Assembly (NCBI GenBank): GCA_037178625.1
Contig: CM074148.1
Location: 62,001-126,000, forward strand
Direction: 5' to 3'
DNA: 64,000 bases
From: Skeletonema tropicum
Lineage: Eukaryota; Bacillariophyta; Thalassiosirophyceae; Thalassiosirales; Thalassiosiraceae
Shown here one piece after another: positions 1-12,160 of the stretch; the first letter of the stretch is position 1, and each line of letters opens with the position of its first letter. The position numbers were made by a program, and so were the translations under genes. The notes beneath the pieces were generated by a model. It was not told the DNA's origin, ran no database searches, and saw only the letters and a program-made list of their open reading frames with translations.

Positions 1-592
1 ACAATGAGTGCATTGGTTGGATGAACAACCAAAAGAGAATGGACGGGGCGGTGTGTAGCAAGTCGAACCATCACAGCATTAGCACCTGAGAAGTGAAGAC
101 ATCCGTCTCGTCTGTCCATCACCACAACAGATTTCGACAGAAAACAAGAACTTTATTCGAGCTCTGAGAGAGAAGAGAGCGGAAGCACGAAAGCCGACAC
201 GTGCTTCTGCTTAGATGGTCTCGAGGAGCAGGTAATTGCGAGGATCAATATGATGAAGTTGCTGAGTCGGTAATGACGAGAATCCTGACGAAAGACGACG
301 AAAGATCCAACTTGATGACGTATCGGCAGGACCCTCGGCGTTTCCAACAACCGTGAGATCAAAGTTGTTTGAAACGACCAGCAGCAGCATCGGAGAAGCT
401 TAGAGTATTATCTGTGTGCCAGTGGGAAAGACCGTACAGCTTACCCAGTTGCATCTCTCACAGAAATTAGTTTTCTTTGAGTGTTACCGCTTTTTGCCGA
501 CCTTCGATCCTCCTCCAGCAGCCACTGTCCTCTCTCGCCATTTGGATCTACGCCACTATGTCTTCGAAAGCCTCTCCCGATGACCTCCAAGG
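1..592. other. No gene recognised; upstream region of first small gene
   Basis: I see no convincing coding sequence here. Short open frames exist on the minus strand (153-362, 441-713) but have no family resemblance. The last ~100 bases probably hold the 5' UTR and promoter of the spliced gene that starts at 593. Confidence 0.4.
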
Positions 593-1121
593 ATGAGCGC
601 TCCTTCTTCTTCATCGGCGTCTGTGGTTCCTCCCGCTGGAGGTGAGTAATCTTCTGCTGTACAGGGCAAGGGTTGATAACCCCCAATCGTAGTAGAGAAT
701 ATTTTACATTCAACCCAACCTATCACATATCTCACAATCTCACCTACTTCTCCTCTTGGACTTCAAGAAGCGATGACGCAAAGACCGGGAGAAGCTTGCC
801 CTGCCGCCGCACGCCAATCTCTAAGAAAGTAAATACTGATGTCTTTTCTCTGTCGGAACGACACAAATTTTTTTGTACATGCATAGGTATTGTACTGATA
901 CAAAAAAGCGCGGCCTTTTTTTCAATTTGCTCATAACTTATCCAACGTGCTCGGCTATCCAATACAACATACAACGGGCAAGATGTCGCTGTAGTTTGCC
1001 ATTTGATGAATATGTTTCGATAAATGCCGATAGATGTAAAGTGGACGGTGATGAGGTGGAGGACGAACTTTGTGTCCAGGCCAACGCGCTACAAATCAAC
1101 ATGCAAGTCATCACGATGTAG
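593..1121 (+). CDS. Small spliced hypothetical protein, 82 aa, three exons
   Basis: Proposed exons are 593-641, 768-828 and 983-1121, joined across GTGAGT...AAG (642-767) and GTAAAT...AAG (829-982) introns. The joins keep one frame of 82 codons ending at a TAG. The product starts MSAPSSSSASVVPPAGE, has a cysteine-containing middle (ACPAAARQSLRKCRC) and an acidic stretch (DGDEVEDELC). Five cysteines in a short soluble protein recall small mitochondrial assembly factors. The spacing does not fit a twin CX9C pattern, so no function is assigned. The second intron could use acceptor 770 instead, with loss of one codon. Phase agreement at both introns is the only support; no transcript or homolog is known to me. 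Confidence 0.35.
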
Positions 1122-2047
1122 CCGACGAAGACGAAGACACACGTGAGAACGGAATCATCAATTCTGGATCGTCGTTCGGAGAGTGAGCAAATCAAAGTCA
1201 AAGGAAGCTATTATGCCTAAGTACTTCACTACTGAGACAATCTTATCCTCATCGTTGATTGTCAGTGCAGACAAATAATGATGAATAATGAGTTCTCTCA
1301 AGAAAGTTCGACGTCGATTTCGCTATCATTAACGCCCAGCAGGCTTTCAATGGTTGCATTCGTTTCATTACGCCCAACAGGATTTTATGGTCGTTGAAAT
1401 CCATTTGGAAGAAATGTGTTATTTAAATCAATCTTGTGAGCAATCGTCAGAAAGAGAATCGAAGACGGGCTCATCACAAATGGAGGGAGCTGTCTATTGG
1501 AATGTTGTTGGTATTATTGATATTGGCAACGGTATGGTGGAGGTCGTTTTGTTCATTCTGTTGAAAATTCGAAATTTTGAGGCGGCTTCTGCGCTGGGGT
1601 TGACTTTCTTTAGGGGTCGTTTTAGTTGAGATGATTGACAAAGGATCGATATTTGGTCTCAGTAGTATGCCCAATCGATAGAGCGCAATGAGAGGATTCA
1701 ACTGGTGGTCGAATCGTCTTGATTGGATGGGAAGAAAAAGAGTTATCGAGGAAAAGGAGGTGAATGAGGATGAATGATAAAGGATCTGGTCTTGAAACTA
1801 TACAATCAACCGATCTATAGAGTTCGAAGAGAGGATTCCAATTTGTAACTCATTGCCTTCTTATGATTATGACCAATTCAAGACAAGATACAATATCAAT
1901 GATATGGTGAATCTCTGGAAGTGGAAGGAATGATAAAGCAAGTATTTTTCTATAGTCATAATTTTGCCCATCGCGTTTTAATCAGTATTATAGTATTATT
2001 ATTATTGATCATCATCTTCTTCATCATCATCACACACTCTCTCTCTC
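1122..2047. other. Intergenic, with simple-sequence tract near 1985-2050
   Basis: No gene recognised. Around 1987-2050 there is a microsatellite-like run of TTATTA, CATCAT and CTCTCT repeats just downstream of the stop codon of the minus-strand gene at 2048. Confidence 0.4.
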
Positions 2048-3083
2048 TCATTGTATATCATCATTCCAGCAGGCAGATATCAGTTGATTGTCATGTATAT
2101 TCTTGTTGGAATCATTCTTGATGAGCAATTCTTCTTCATCTTCATTGACATCATGACTGCTTAGACTGTTCTTGAGAGCATCCTCACTTCTTCTTCTTGC
2201 ATCCTTGTGAACAGCACTCGTCGAGTCCCCGCCATTATTGACGCTCTCTTCACTGGATTGATGTCTACCAGCCGCATAAGTATTATGAGGCGGCAGTGGC
2301 CATTGATTGTAATGCGTCTTTTGTGGCGGATGATGATAGCCAGAAGCTGATGATGATGATGGATATGGTCGATTCGAATTCGTATTGTAGCCTGTAAGCA
2401 TATAGTATAGTGTAGTATAGATAATATATTGAGAGAGAGGCGAAAGCGATAGAGTGAGAGGTTGGTCAGAGAAGTATAAAGTTGTCAGCACGAGGCCTTC
2501 TCTATATAGAACGACAGCCATGAATCGAATACAGCTCAGCTCAATACAGCCCAGATCAGCACAGTACTCACCGCCAGCTGCTCCACCATTATTACTTCTC
2601 GAGCCAACCGTAGAAGGATGATCCATAGCCTCCGCCTCCGCCTTCACTTGAACCGCTGCCACCAACGAAGAAGACTTCTTCTTCTTTACCAGCCTCAGCC
2701 GCACCAACTGCAACTGCTGCTGGATGATTCTTTGATGATCCGTCTTCCGATTTGACCGTTTTGACAGCATCCTCACCACTCGCCGCCGCCGCCGCCTTGA
2801 TGATATCTGCAGCTGAATCATTCTTCTCGCTGCGAGCACGTGAAGAAGTGGCGTCGTCCATTGCGGTAGAGCAAGACGACTTGTTGTTGTTATTGTTGTT
2901 GGCGCCACAACTGGATGCCTCGGCCTCGGCTGTTGAAATGTTTGGATTGCCGCTGCCGTCGTCGTTGGATGAGCTGCTCATGATGGATCGATCGATCGTG
3001 CTGATTGATAATTCAGTAGCGGTGGTGGCGGTTGATGGACGGAGCAAATTATATGATAGGATGTGTTCTCTGCGGCCGGCCAA
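2048..3083 (-). CDS. Low-complexity hypothetical protein, spliced, model uncertain
   Basis: Two open frames on the minus strand look like parts of one gene. The upstream frame (3083-2592, or from Met at about 2985, MSSSSNDDGSG) is rich in Ser, Asn, Ala and Gly. The downstream frame (to 2048) reads GYNTNSNRPYPSSSSASGYHH and ends in an acidic segment (NEDEEELL). A good intron, GTGAGTAC at 2571 to TTACAG at 2392 (180 nt), joins GGAAG to GYNTN in the second frame. The first frame stops at 2592, so a further short intron or a frameshift near 2650-2690 is needed to connect the two. No domain is recognised and there is no membrane segment. It may be a nuclear or regulatory low-complexity protein, but this is a guess. 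Confidence 0.35.
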
Positions 3084-3403
3084 TCGAAAGAAGTTTCGGC
3101 TCTACGTCGTTTGTCAATTATTGAATCACTGCTCTGCTCTGCTGTAAGATATGCCCGTCGATCTATCAATCTATACGATGTTCAATCCAACCGGCTGCTG
3201 ATGAATATCTTCATTCATTCATATTCAATTACTGACACAAATTAGCAAGCACACATCTCATGCCTATCTACCTATCACGATGATGATCTCATGTGTTGTG
3301 TCCCGTGGTGTGGAGTGGCATTTTGGATCGGAGGCGGGATCTTGCTGCTTACAAGATTGGCGACGGGAGCTGATCCTCAGCCATCCACTTGAAGTTGGGA
3401 AAG
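3084..3403. other. Intergenic; promoter side of minus-strand gene
   Basis: No gene recognised. The region lies between the start of the minus-strand low-complexity gene and the first copy of a dispersed repeat beginning at 3404. Confidence 0.4.
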
Positions 3404-3870
3404 CATTATCGCTACCTAGACATCATTGAACCAACAATTGGAGTCTTCATACGCCGAGGGCAGAACCAAACAGCGTCGCAGTCGGAACCACGGGAGAGGG
3501 TTGTCTCTCCTACCACTACCACAGCTCGTTATCGTTATAGAGCCCGGGATATATTGACGTGTATGTCAATAAGCCTGTATACAGGCGAGATATACAAATA
3601 CAAGTATTTGCACGAGAGTATAAGCATATACCCATCTCTATCCGTGGTTGTTTTGACCGCGTCGAAGTGCTGCCTGAGCCCGCTGGCGACGTATCAAGAA
3701 GGCTTCACGTGCCGCTTTTACTGAAAGTCTGAAAGCAGCCAATAAGCCTGATGTTCACCAGAAGTTGTTTCGAGATCATCGAGATTGATTTCCATCAAAT
3801 ATTTATCCTCCTCTCCAAGCCCTTCTAAGCCCATCTCTTGCTGCTCCTCTATAGCTATTTGTAGCTCCTA
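3404..3870 (+). repeat. Dispersed repeat, copy 1
   Basis: This block is about 90% identical by eye to 14561-15008. It starts CATTATCGCTACCTAGA and includes CGCCGAGGGCAGAACCAAAC, then a segment that on the minus strand encodes the C-terminus of the retroelement ORF described at 14690-16020. Its first ~130 bp also occurs inverted at 17641-17796. Small indels separate the copies, for example CAATTGG against CAAGCAATTGG and CTACCACTACC against CTACCTACC. It is probably the 3' end of a multicopy retroelement. Confidence 0.75.
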
Positions 3871-4262
3871 CTGATGTCTTTTCTCTGGGTTAGAGTGAGT
3901 CAAATAGTAATCTAGATTACCCGCAATACCAAAATATCATGCAGATTTCATTGTTGCACCCCATAGGCTTAGGCTGGTAACTGCAACGGTCGCTGTCTTA
4001 TTATTACATAGTTGCGATGCTTGTGATTTTGCACAATTTTCACCACCTCACTTCACATAGTGCACAAATGCTACTCCATAGCAGTTTATCAATCAAATAT
4101 TGTTTAGAATGCGTCTATGCGCTCAGTAGAGCGATTACTGCTACACATCTGCTACGTTATCAAATATAACTGCAATGAACATTGTACCAGTTATTCTTGC
4201 AGGAGCACTGTGGATAGCCTTGGTGCGAGGACGAAGAGTGGCTGCCTCTACCACCCTGCTCT
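3871..4262. other. Intergenic, nothing recognised
   Basis: Contains a short palindrome GTAATCTAGATTAC near 3910. No coding signal is seen. Confidence 0.4.
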
Positions 4263-4788
4263 TCATAGTTTTATAGACCTCCTGAAGATGACTGGCACTT
4301 GTGCGTCACTGTTGGCTTGGAATGCCCAAGGAGTATCGACCCAGTTGTTCCAGCTTGTAGTGAAGTCAGTCAATCTTATTCCAGAGTAGTTATCGACCGA
4401 CATTGTCTTTAAAGTATTCCCACTCGTCGTTTGAATGCATTCTCTCTGTCGAACGATTTCTTCCAGCGAGTTTCGACTACCAACTCGAAGAAGGAGGCAT
4501 ATCGATGGCAGCCTCCACTCCAGCATCAAGTCCATCATCGGAGAGATCATCCGCAGCGGCTGCCGCCATTCTGTCGAGCTCCTCATCATCTACATCGGAA
4601 TCGTCACCAACCTGGCTTGGCGCTTGTGTGGTATTGATAATCCCAAAGGACTCACCAGTGCACTGTAATGACTTCGATGATAAGTGCCCTCTCCGGAGCA
4701 TTGACGTCTCCGCCATGGATGTTTCTGCCGGCGAGTTTTCTCCTCTTTTTTTCTCCCCTTTTTCGCCCCCAAATTTGTTGAAGCCCAC
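4263..4788 (-). pseudogene. Possible degenerate ORF, acidic N-terminal part
   Basis: On the minus strand an open frame (4788-4477) contains an acidic stretch, GDDSDVDDEELDRMAAAA, followed by DDLSDDGLDAG. Coding-like sequence continues in another frame to 4263 (IRLTDFTTSWNNWVDTPW). The frame break near 4480-4590 and the lack of splice signals suggest a decayed gene, perhaps transposon-derived because a MITE lies directly upstream. No family is recognised. A plus-strand frame over the same bases (4403-4795) is open too, so even the strand is uncertain. Confidence 0.2.
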
Positions 4789-4872
4789 AGCCTAAAAAAA
4801 TGCCGCAGTATCAAGCTACCCGTCTCAAATAGTCCGCCCAAGCTTTCACGAACAGCTAGGAGTATTTATTTA

Positions 4873-5135
4873 CAGTCGTCGTACACATGCATTGACACAC
4901 GTATAAATTGACAGTACACATACATTGACCCAGCAGAGCTGGACACTACCTTCTCGTATAGCTGGTTTCCCCGCTTCTCCTGAGAGATGACTAGAAGAAA
5001 GACTAACTAAATTGGTGGTACCTTAGATTACGTACATAAGTCCCTACATAGCTGTAATACCTTTAAATTGACAGTACACATAGATTGACAGGCTGTGTCA
5101 GCGCACTGGGTGTCAATCTATGTGTACGACGACTG
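4873..5135. mobile_element. MITE with 26-bp terminal inverted repeats and TA target site
   Basis: The ends are CAGTCGTCGTACACAT followed by GCATTGACAC on the left and the matching inverted sequence on the right, with only two mismatches over 26 bp. Both ends are flanked by TA (4871-4872 and 5136-5137). CAGT termini with a TA duplication fit the Tc1/mariner superfamily, possibly pogo/Tigger-like. At 263 bp it is too short to encode a transposase. Two internal segments, AAATTGACAGTACACAT near 4905 and 5066, repeat the terminal sequence, giving subterminal copies of a likely transposase-binding site. Confidence 0.85.
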
Positions 5136-5137
5136 TA

Positions 5138-7110
5138 TGTCGTAGCGACATACGAAGACATTTTTATTTCTGATTATAATTAACCTCAACTGTAGGGGAT
5201 AAATATCCACTTGCAAATAATGACCTAAAAGTGACCCTCCCCCCCCTTAACCAGAAGATGCCCAGGGGATAATGAAAAAAATCACCAGCGATCACCATGG
5301 CGCACCTCGACCCCGTACGTGCCGACATCAACAACACTAGCTACACATAAAATTAGACAGCCCAACTGCAGCAACTCCCTCTCCAATAGCCTTTCTATGA
5401 AGTGGTGTCCTCAGATGGACATCAATCCACGCCATCGCTACTTATTATGACACCAAAGTAGAGGTGCCGGAAAATTGCGCTTTGACATCGGTGTGATGAT
5501 GCACTTCCAATATGGTCTTCAGATGAATAGTTGAAGCTGCTCTGCCACTGAACTGGTTTGCAGACGCCATCTATATACTATTAAGCGGCGATCAGTCCCC
5601 TCTAGAGTGTGTCGGGGCGTTCTATGGCGCATGTAGTGGCATGGTGAATACAGTAGTTGAAAATTGATAATTTCCACAAAATACATCAAAAAGGAGAATG
5701 CATATATCTGACAGGAAATGAAATGAGAGGGTGCCAAAAGTCTGTGAGGTGATGACTATAATATAACAATCAACGTGGTTGGTGTAGATATCTCTATTTC
5801 ATTGCGGCTGCGACATTATTGGACTGGTTGAAATGTAGCATATTTTGGTGGAAAATGAAGAGCGAATGCAATCACATACACGAGTATTTGAAGTGATATT
5901 GAGTGTATTCATCCTGCAAGTTGGGGACCCTTTCACCACACAACACCAATAGCCATCTGTTGCGAGCATTATACAGTGGTTTCAGGGTATCATATGACTC
6001 CTAACAGCACCATTCCTACCCGATGGGATCAAAGCAACAGCGGATGATTTGACCTACTACTCAATTATTACGTCTAATTGGAATGTAATCAATAAAACTG
6101 ATAATAATAATCAATCATCATAGTATTCAGAAGGTGTCTGCAATGCACCATGGCAATTAAATAACCGAAATCTATTAAACATGAGTATGTCATGATGTTG
6201 CCCGGCATGTGCAGATTTTATGTCTCTGGCGGTTAGAGCCGTATACCATCACAACGACGCCGATTCGGCCGCCACCGCTTACAGAATCGGAATCTACATA
6301 AAAAATGGGGTTAGGCACTATATTGTTTATGTTGATTTTGGGAATGTTGGCCCAATAGTACCATGGTTTGCCGTCGGATTCGTCATGGAGGAGATGTTTT
6401 TTGTTAGTGTGTGATGCGTGATGGCCGAGCACCCCGGGCCGACGATGCCAGTGCTACTGAATTAGTACCCACAATATCTTGGAGAATGGTCGGAATACCA
6501 CCATGTCACGTTGCAGAGGCGTTCTAAACTAACTAAATGGAAGGTTGTTGGTCTTTGAACCAAAAGAATCGACCTATTATTGACACAGTTACGTGGTAAA
6601 GACGCCACCCGGGGTGGATCCGGGGTGTGGGCATCTTCTGGTCAATGAGAAAGCACACACAAGTCTTTAATCTTGGATTCTCCTTCATTCAATCACGAAG
6701 ACAAAGCCAATCACCACCACTTCGTTCAACGAACACAAAATCCTTTGACAATGACTATATTGGCAAACCGGGATTAGCTGGCGCGTGGGCGTGCCCACAA
6801 CATACCATGGTTTGAGGAGAGGCTTGAAAGGGGAATATTGGGCAGTTTTGGCGATATACGAGTAATGTATGGGTATTTTGAGCTCATTTATACCCGATTG
6901 TGTGTAGTTGTGGGCCAAACTTGGGCGCCGCCCACATGAGAAGCGCCTCATAGGTAATATATCACGGCACTCTCAAGAATGACCTCAGTGAGATGGACAC
7001 AACTCCCATGAACTTATCATCTATCATTTGATGGACACACAAGAAGATTAGTCTGACAATCCAATAATACTAGTTGATCAATTCTATATATTCAATATCA
7101 TTCCAAGAAG
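5138..7110. other. Long intergenic region
   Basis: No gene recognised over about 2 kb. Short overlapping frames at 6190-6432 (both strands) are open but have no family resemblance. The last ~100 bases before 7111 are AT-rich (TTCTATATATTCAATATC) and probably hold the promoter and 5' UTR of the next gene. Confidence 0.4.
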
Positions 7111-10100
7111 ATGCCCAAAGAATTAAACCTGCCGGCCTACGATTACCGCAATAATAATAATAATCGACCAATCAGCCTTAGCCGCAGCCCATCCAACAGC
7201 AACAATGACTCTTTCGACGAAGATGACGATTCGTCTCTCCGTCGAAGTTGCGGCACCGCCTACACGTACGGGAATGATACCGTCATGACTGGCGATCACG
7301 TCGAGGCCATTTTACGACGGAGCAACGATTCTTCTGCGTCTTCTTCGGAGCAGCGAAAGGTTGTGACGCACCACCGGCAGATGTTGGTGGCGCGAACCAC
7401 CACACCGTTGGTCGGCGGCGGTGCGGAGGATGAAGAGCAAGATGACGAGTCGTCGAGTGATTCTTCGGAGGGGGTCGTGCCGAAAGTTTGTCGTCGCTCG
7501 CACAGTCGATCCAATTCGGTCGGCTCTACGGAATTGATTGCTCAAGTAAAAGATGCTGGCGGATCGCTGTTCGATGAAAGTGATGGCGCCTTTACCTATC
7601 CGCCTCATCAGAATAGCAGCAGTGGTATTATTGGTGGTGGTCAGAATATTGCCAATCAGTATCGTGATGGTCATGGCAATGGCAGTTCACCTCATTATGG
7701 CGCGGCAATGGGCGGCAACGAGGCTTTGCTGCGAGTTCGCCAGCAGCACGCTACTACTAATAGCAACAATAATAACGGTAGCGGTGGCGCCAATAATCAA
7801 CTTCAGGAGCAGCCTACAGGCAGTCACAGCGGCAGAGGCAGCAACTCATCCAAGAGCAGCAGCAGTAGCACTAGTGCCAATAATAATGTCTATCACATCC
7901 ACGATAACATTTCGGCGCTATCCTCAGTGGTCTCGGGGGGGAGCATGAAATCAAAATCATCGGGAGAAAGTAAAAGTTTTATTGCGGCAGTGTTGAATTA
8001 TGGTCACATCAGTAGGCATGTGGAGGGCAAGGAAGATGGTAATGATGAGGAAGAGGAGGATGAAGAAGAACGGCTGGTCAAGAGTTATAGTCATCACTTG
8101 GAGGGTAAGCAAGGGCAGGGGGGCAAGAATAAGGAAGAGCAATTTGAAAATGATGAAGAGAGTCAACAACTGATGAAGAATCAAGACTCCTCAAGGATGC
8201 ATCATCGTCATTCGGGGTTGATTGATGTACCGCATTATCACAACATACGTAGTTCGTTCACAGGTTTGGTTGGTCAGATTAAGGATCGAGCTACTTCTAC
8301 TAGCACTGCTGGTAACAACAACAAGGAGGAGCAGCAGCAGCAGCAAGAGGCTGCTGGTTCACAACCACCACCACCTCCTGTGAACTATAGTGACCACCGT
8401 CAAGATCAAGAAAAACAACAACAGCATGATCCAAAGGATTCTTCTCCACAACATCATCAAGGAGGACATACTGGTCAAAATGATGATGATGATGAAAAAG
8501 AAGAAGAACAGCATTATGATTTGCGTCCCCAAACTGTCAAGACCACCACCAAACAACAACAACGACGATTCAACCGCAGACCAATCCAAAGACGAACCAC
8601 CACCGAAAGTGAGATGTGGAACCGTCGTCTATCCACCGAAAGTGAATCCATGTGGACCATGCTTAGTACATCATTTACACGACGGAGTAGTAATGAAAGT
8701 GAGAGTAGTAGTGCTGGTAGACGACATTTTCTTAGAAGGAGAGATAGTGCGGAGAGTAGTAGAAGTAGTAATGGGAGTACTGCGGTAGGAGCAGCTGCAA
8801 CGAATACTACTTCTTATTTGGGTGTTGAAAAGAAGAAGAAGAAGAAGCATCATCAGCAGACTTTGAGTAACCATGATGATAATGGTGGTGGTGGTGGAGT
8901 GGATGAGGAAGAAGAAGAAGAGGAGGATAATTATCAAGAGGAGAAGGAACCATATGATGATTCTGATATTCGTAGTGTGAAAAGTATGGATTCGAGTTGG
9001 ATCGGAATGGGGAATTTGGGGAATATTATTGGATCCAACATTGTGAGTGGAGGAAGTAGCGATATGAATGGTGGTAGAAGAATGAAAAAGAGGGGAGTGG
9101 GAGATGGTAGGGGTGATTATCACTATGGCAATGATGCCTTTAGCAATGGTAGTGGTAGAGGTGGCAAAGTACGTCGTTTCAGTTCATTTTTTGTACGTCG
9201 TGCTAGCATGACTCCCTTCATTGGAGAGGATGGTGGTGATTATTTCTACCACGATGATATCAATGGTTCCAAATCGTATTTTTATCGGCCTGGAATTACA
9301 ACGTTGCGACGATGTGGTGCGATATGCATCCTCATTGCCATTACTGCACTGAGTAGTGTGTTGATTGGTATTTATATCCCCCCCTCGGTTGGTGAGGGTC
9401 ATAATACGATTGGGACGATGCAAATACTTGATGGAGAGGGGGAGGAGGAGGAAGAGTTGTTCAAGATTGCGGAATCGATTAATCAGCACTGCGAGATGAG
9501 CAAGATGCATTCTGCCAAAGGTCGGAGGAAGTGTGAGAGGCTTTGCAAGAATCATTTGTGTTGCTTTGATATGATTGGGGATGGATACGGCTGTAGGGAT
9601 GATGATTCGAAGAATTGTGGAGTTTACAGTGGATGTGAGGTACTTGTGGATAGTTTTGAAGGACAGCAGCAGGAACAACTAGGCCAAGGCAATGGTCAGG
9701 TACAGAAAGGAAATGAGTTGGACGATGCCGTATCTCTCGATGGGGGGTTTGGCGATGGATTCGAGGATTCCGAGGATGATTTCTTGATGTTGTGGTACGA
9801 CGATGATGAAAAGGGAGGTAGTTACCCTTATGGCAGCGAAGCCATATTCTACAACCCGGGTGGTCAGTCTACTACTACAACCACCCAAGAGGCACAAATC
9901 GGTTCATTGTCTGTTGACAATGTCTGTACCGAGTCCATGGTAAAGACATTGGATGGCCGAAGGCATTGCGAAACTTTGTGCAAAGACCATCACTGCTGCT
10001 TCGATCCGGTTCAGAAGAATAGCTGTCGAAAGGACCCGGATAAAATGTGTCCAGCTTTTGCAAAATGTGAGGTATTGACACTTGATATCGACACCGACTT

Positions 10101-11246
10101 TATTGATGCCGACAATAATGGCATTACCACCCACGACGAAATTAAGATTGGCTCGCAGGTGATTGGAGCAGTCTGTGCGGAGACGAAGGTCAACACTCCA
10201 TCGGGAAAACAAGAATGCGAGGCTGTCTGCTCCTCCCACCTTTGCTGTTTTTCCAAGACGGAGTTCAACTGCAGAAGTGACCCTGTTAAGAGCTGTCCTG
10301 CCTACGCTGCATGTGAGATACTGAATGTAATGGCTGCCGAAGAAGGAAAAGCCAATGGAGTTGTCTACTGGGATGATCAACCGGGAGGGGACAATGATTC
10401 TGATCCACACAATGCCGTCGCAGCAATCCAGCTCAATGACGAACAAAAGTTGCAGATCAAGCAAGAAGTCAACAAAAATTGCAAGAATAAGTCTTCACCA
10501 GATTGTTTTCATGCGTGCAGAGATTGGTTTTGCTGCTTTGAACCTTCTGACGAAAAGTCATGTCGCAGCAGTACAAATAATCTTTGCAATTTGGTACAAC
10601 AATGCGAAGTGGCAGCTGTGAACGCGGAAAATCTTTTCTCCGACTCCGAGGACGAGGAACCGGAGCAACTAGATGATCAAGAGCAGGATGATGTTCAAGC
10701 TCAGCCCTCATCACAGCAGCAGATACAGCCGCAACCGGAGGATGATTACTATCAAGATGATTTCCTTCCCAATGGAGTATTCAATCCTTTTTCACCGCAA
10801 ATGCAGGAGCAGGATATTGATTTGTCGCAGCAGTCTTCCTTCCGACCACAGCAGGAAATTCCTCAGCAACAGGACGACACTCAGTCATCTGTGCAGCAGC
10901 AGCAAGATGATGATTTCAATCAAGAGGATGATTTCCTTCCTGAAGAGCTGGATGAGTTTCAACCTCCGCCTTCTACACAGCAGCAGGACAATGATTTGCA
11001 GCAATCTTCGCTTCGACCGCAGCAACAAGCTCCTCAGCAGCAGGGAGAAGCACAATATTCTGTGCAACCAATTCAACAGCAAGATGCTGATTTGCGACCG
11101 CAGCCAGCTCAACAGCAACAGCAGCAGCAGGACGCTCAGCAACAGTATGACTTCCAGCCCTCTGAAGATCCTCAGCAGCAGGGAGAAGCACAATATTCTG
11201 TGCAACCAATTCAACAGCAAGATGCTGATTTCCGACCGCAGCCTGC

Positions 11247-11278
<32 letters not shown>

Positions 11279-11844
11279 AGCAGCAAAACCAAAATAATTA
11301 TCAGCAACAGGACGAGTTCTTCCAACCTCAGCAACAGGACGAGTTCTTCCAACCTCAGCAACAGAATGACTTCCAGTCTCAAAATAATTTCCAGCCTCCA
11401 ATGCAGCAACAGTACGATCAAAATCAGTCGAACATGCAGCCACCGCCACCGCCGCAACAGCAGAATGGCAGTCAGTCACAACAACAATATATGCAGCCGC
11501 AACCACAGCAACCTATCACGCCGCAGCAGCAGAACGGTCAGCGTTTGGATCAGCCTAACGAACAGCAGCAATTCGAGGTTCAACCTCAACAGCCTATGGA
11601 AGAGAATAATTTCCAGCCTCCAATCCAGCCTCTTCCTCAACAGCAGCAATCCAACACTAATGCAGTTGCTTCGAAGCCTCCACGTCCACCGCCGGCACGT
11701 TGTATCCTTACGGGTGACGACGAAATGCATACGGAACTCTATAACGACGATTGGAATGATGACTCATATGATAGATGCAAGAGATGGGAAACAAAATACG
11801 GAATGAAAGTAAGTGAGTACATGGATCTCTACGGTGTTGGATAA
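7111..11844 (+). CDS. Single-pass membrane protein with four CCF cysteine repeats and Q-rich tail, 1577 aa
   Basis: One exon of 1577 codons. Residues 1-730 are low complexity (Asn/Ser, then Glu/Asp and His/Gln runs) and probably disordered. A hydrophobic segment near 735-757 (CAICILIAITALSSVLIG-like) follows a basic stretch (FFVRRASM, TTLRRCG), so a type II orientation with the cysteine repeats outside the cytosol is likely. Four repeats then occur near 794-845, 938-990, 1021-1073 and 1123-1170. Each has the pattern C..C...(H/W).CCF....C......C....C, for example CETLCKDHHCCFDP and CEAVCSSHLCCFSK. Residues ~1190-1520 are Gln-rich and contain an internal duplication (see findings). A conserved-looking acidic tail, WNDDSYDRCKRWETKYG, ends the protein. 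The CCF repeats resemble secreted or wall-associated diatom proteins; the exact role is unknown. No signal peptide is seen at the N-terminus. Confidence 0.8.
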
Positions 11845-12160
11845 AAATGTTCGCCATCTACATTAAATAGTTGAAGTGGGAAAGGATGGTTGAGCAGCCT
11901 GATCTGGAGATACAGTGGACAGATGACGATGCTGATGACATTCGGAAATATTAGTGTACATAAAATAAATAATAGATATTTAAGATGACGTTCACGAGTT
12001 AAAAGGCAGCGCAGAGATGAAGATACAGTCAACGCATCCATACCCAAACGAGGAGTACGACACCATGAATATTAGTTTGTGACTTCACCAGATTTCTCTA
12101 GAGAGTGACCAGTTGAATAAGAGAAAATAAATGTACACTTACACTACCTATTGTACTCTG
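11845..12160. other. Convergent 3' region between two genes
   Basis: The two flanking genes are transcribed towards each other. The region is AT-rich, with AATAAA-like motifs on both strands (for example AAAATAAATAATAG near 11960 and AGAAAATAAATG near 12122). These could serve polyadenylation. No gene is seen. Confidence 0.45.

Noticed and set aside
8671..9678. Minus-strand hydrophobic ORFs opposite the large membrane-protein gene
   Set aside because: Antisense shadows of acidic and Ser/Asn-rich codons; no independent support.
10673..11806. Long alternative-frame ORF over the Q-rich tail
   Set aside because: CAG/CAA repeats are open in other frames by composition. The 1577-aa frame is continuous and carries the cysteine repeats.
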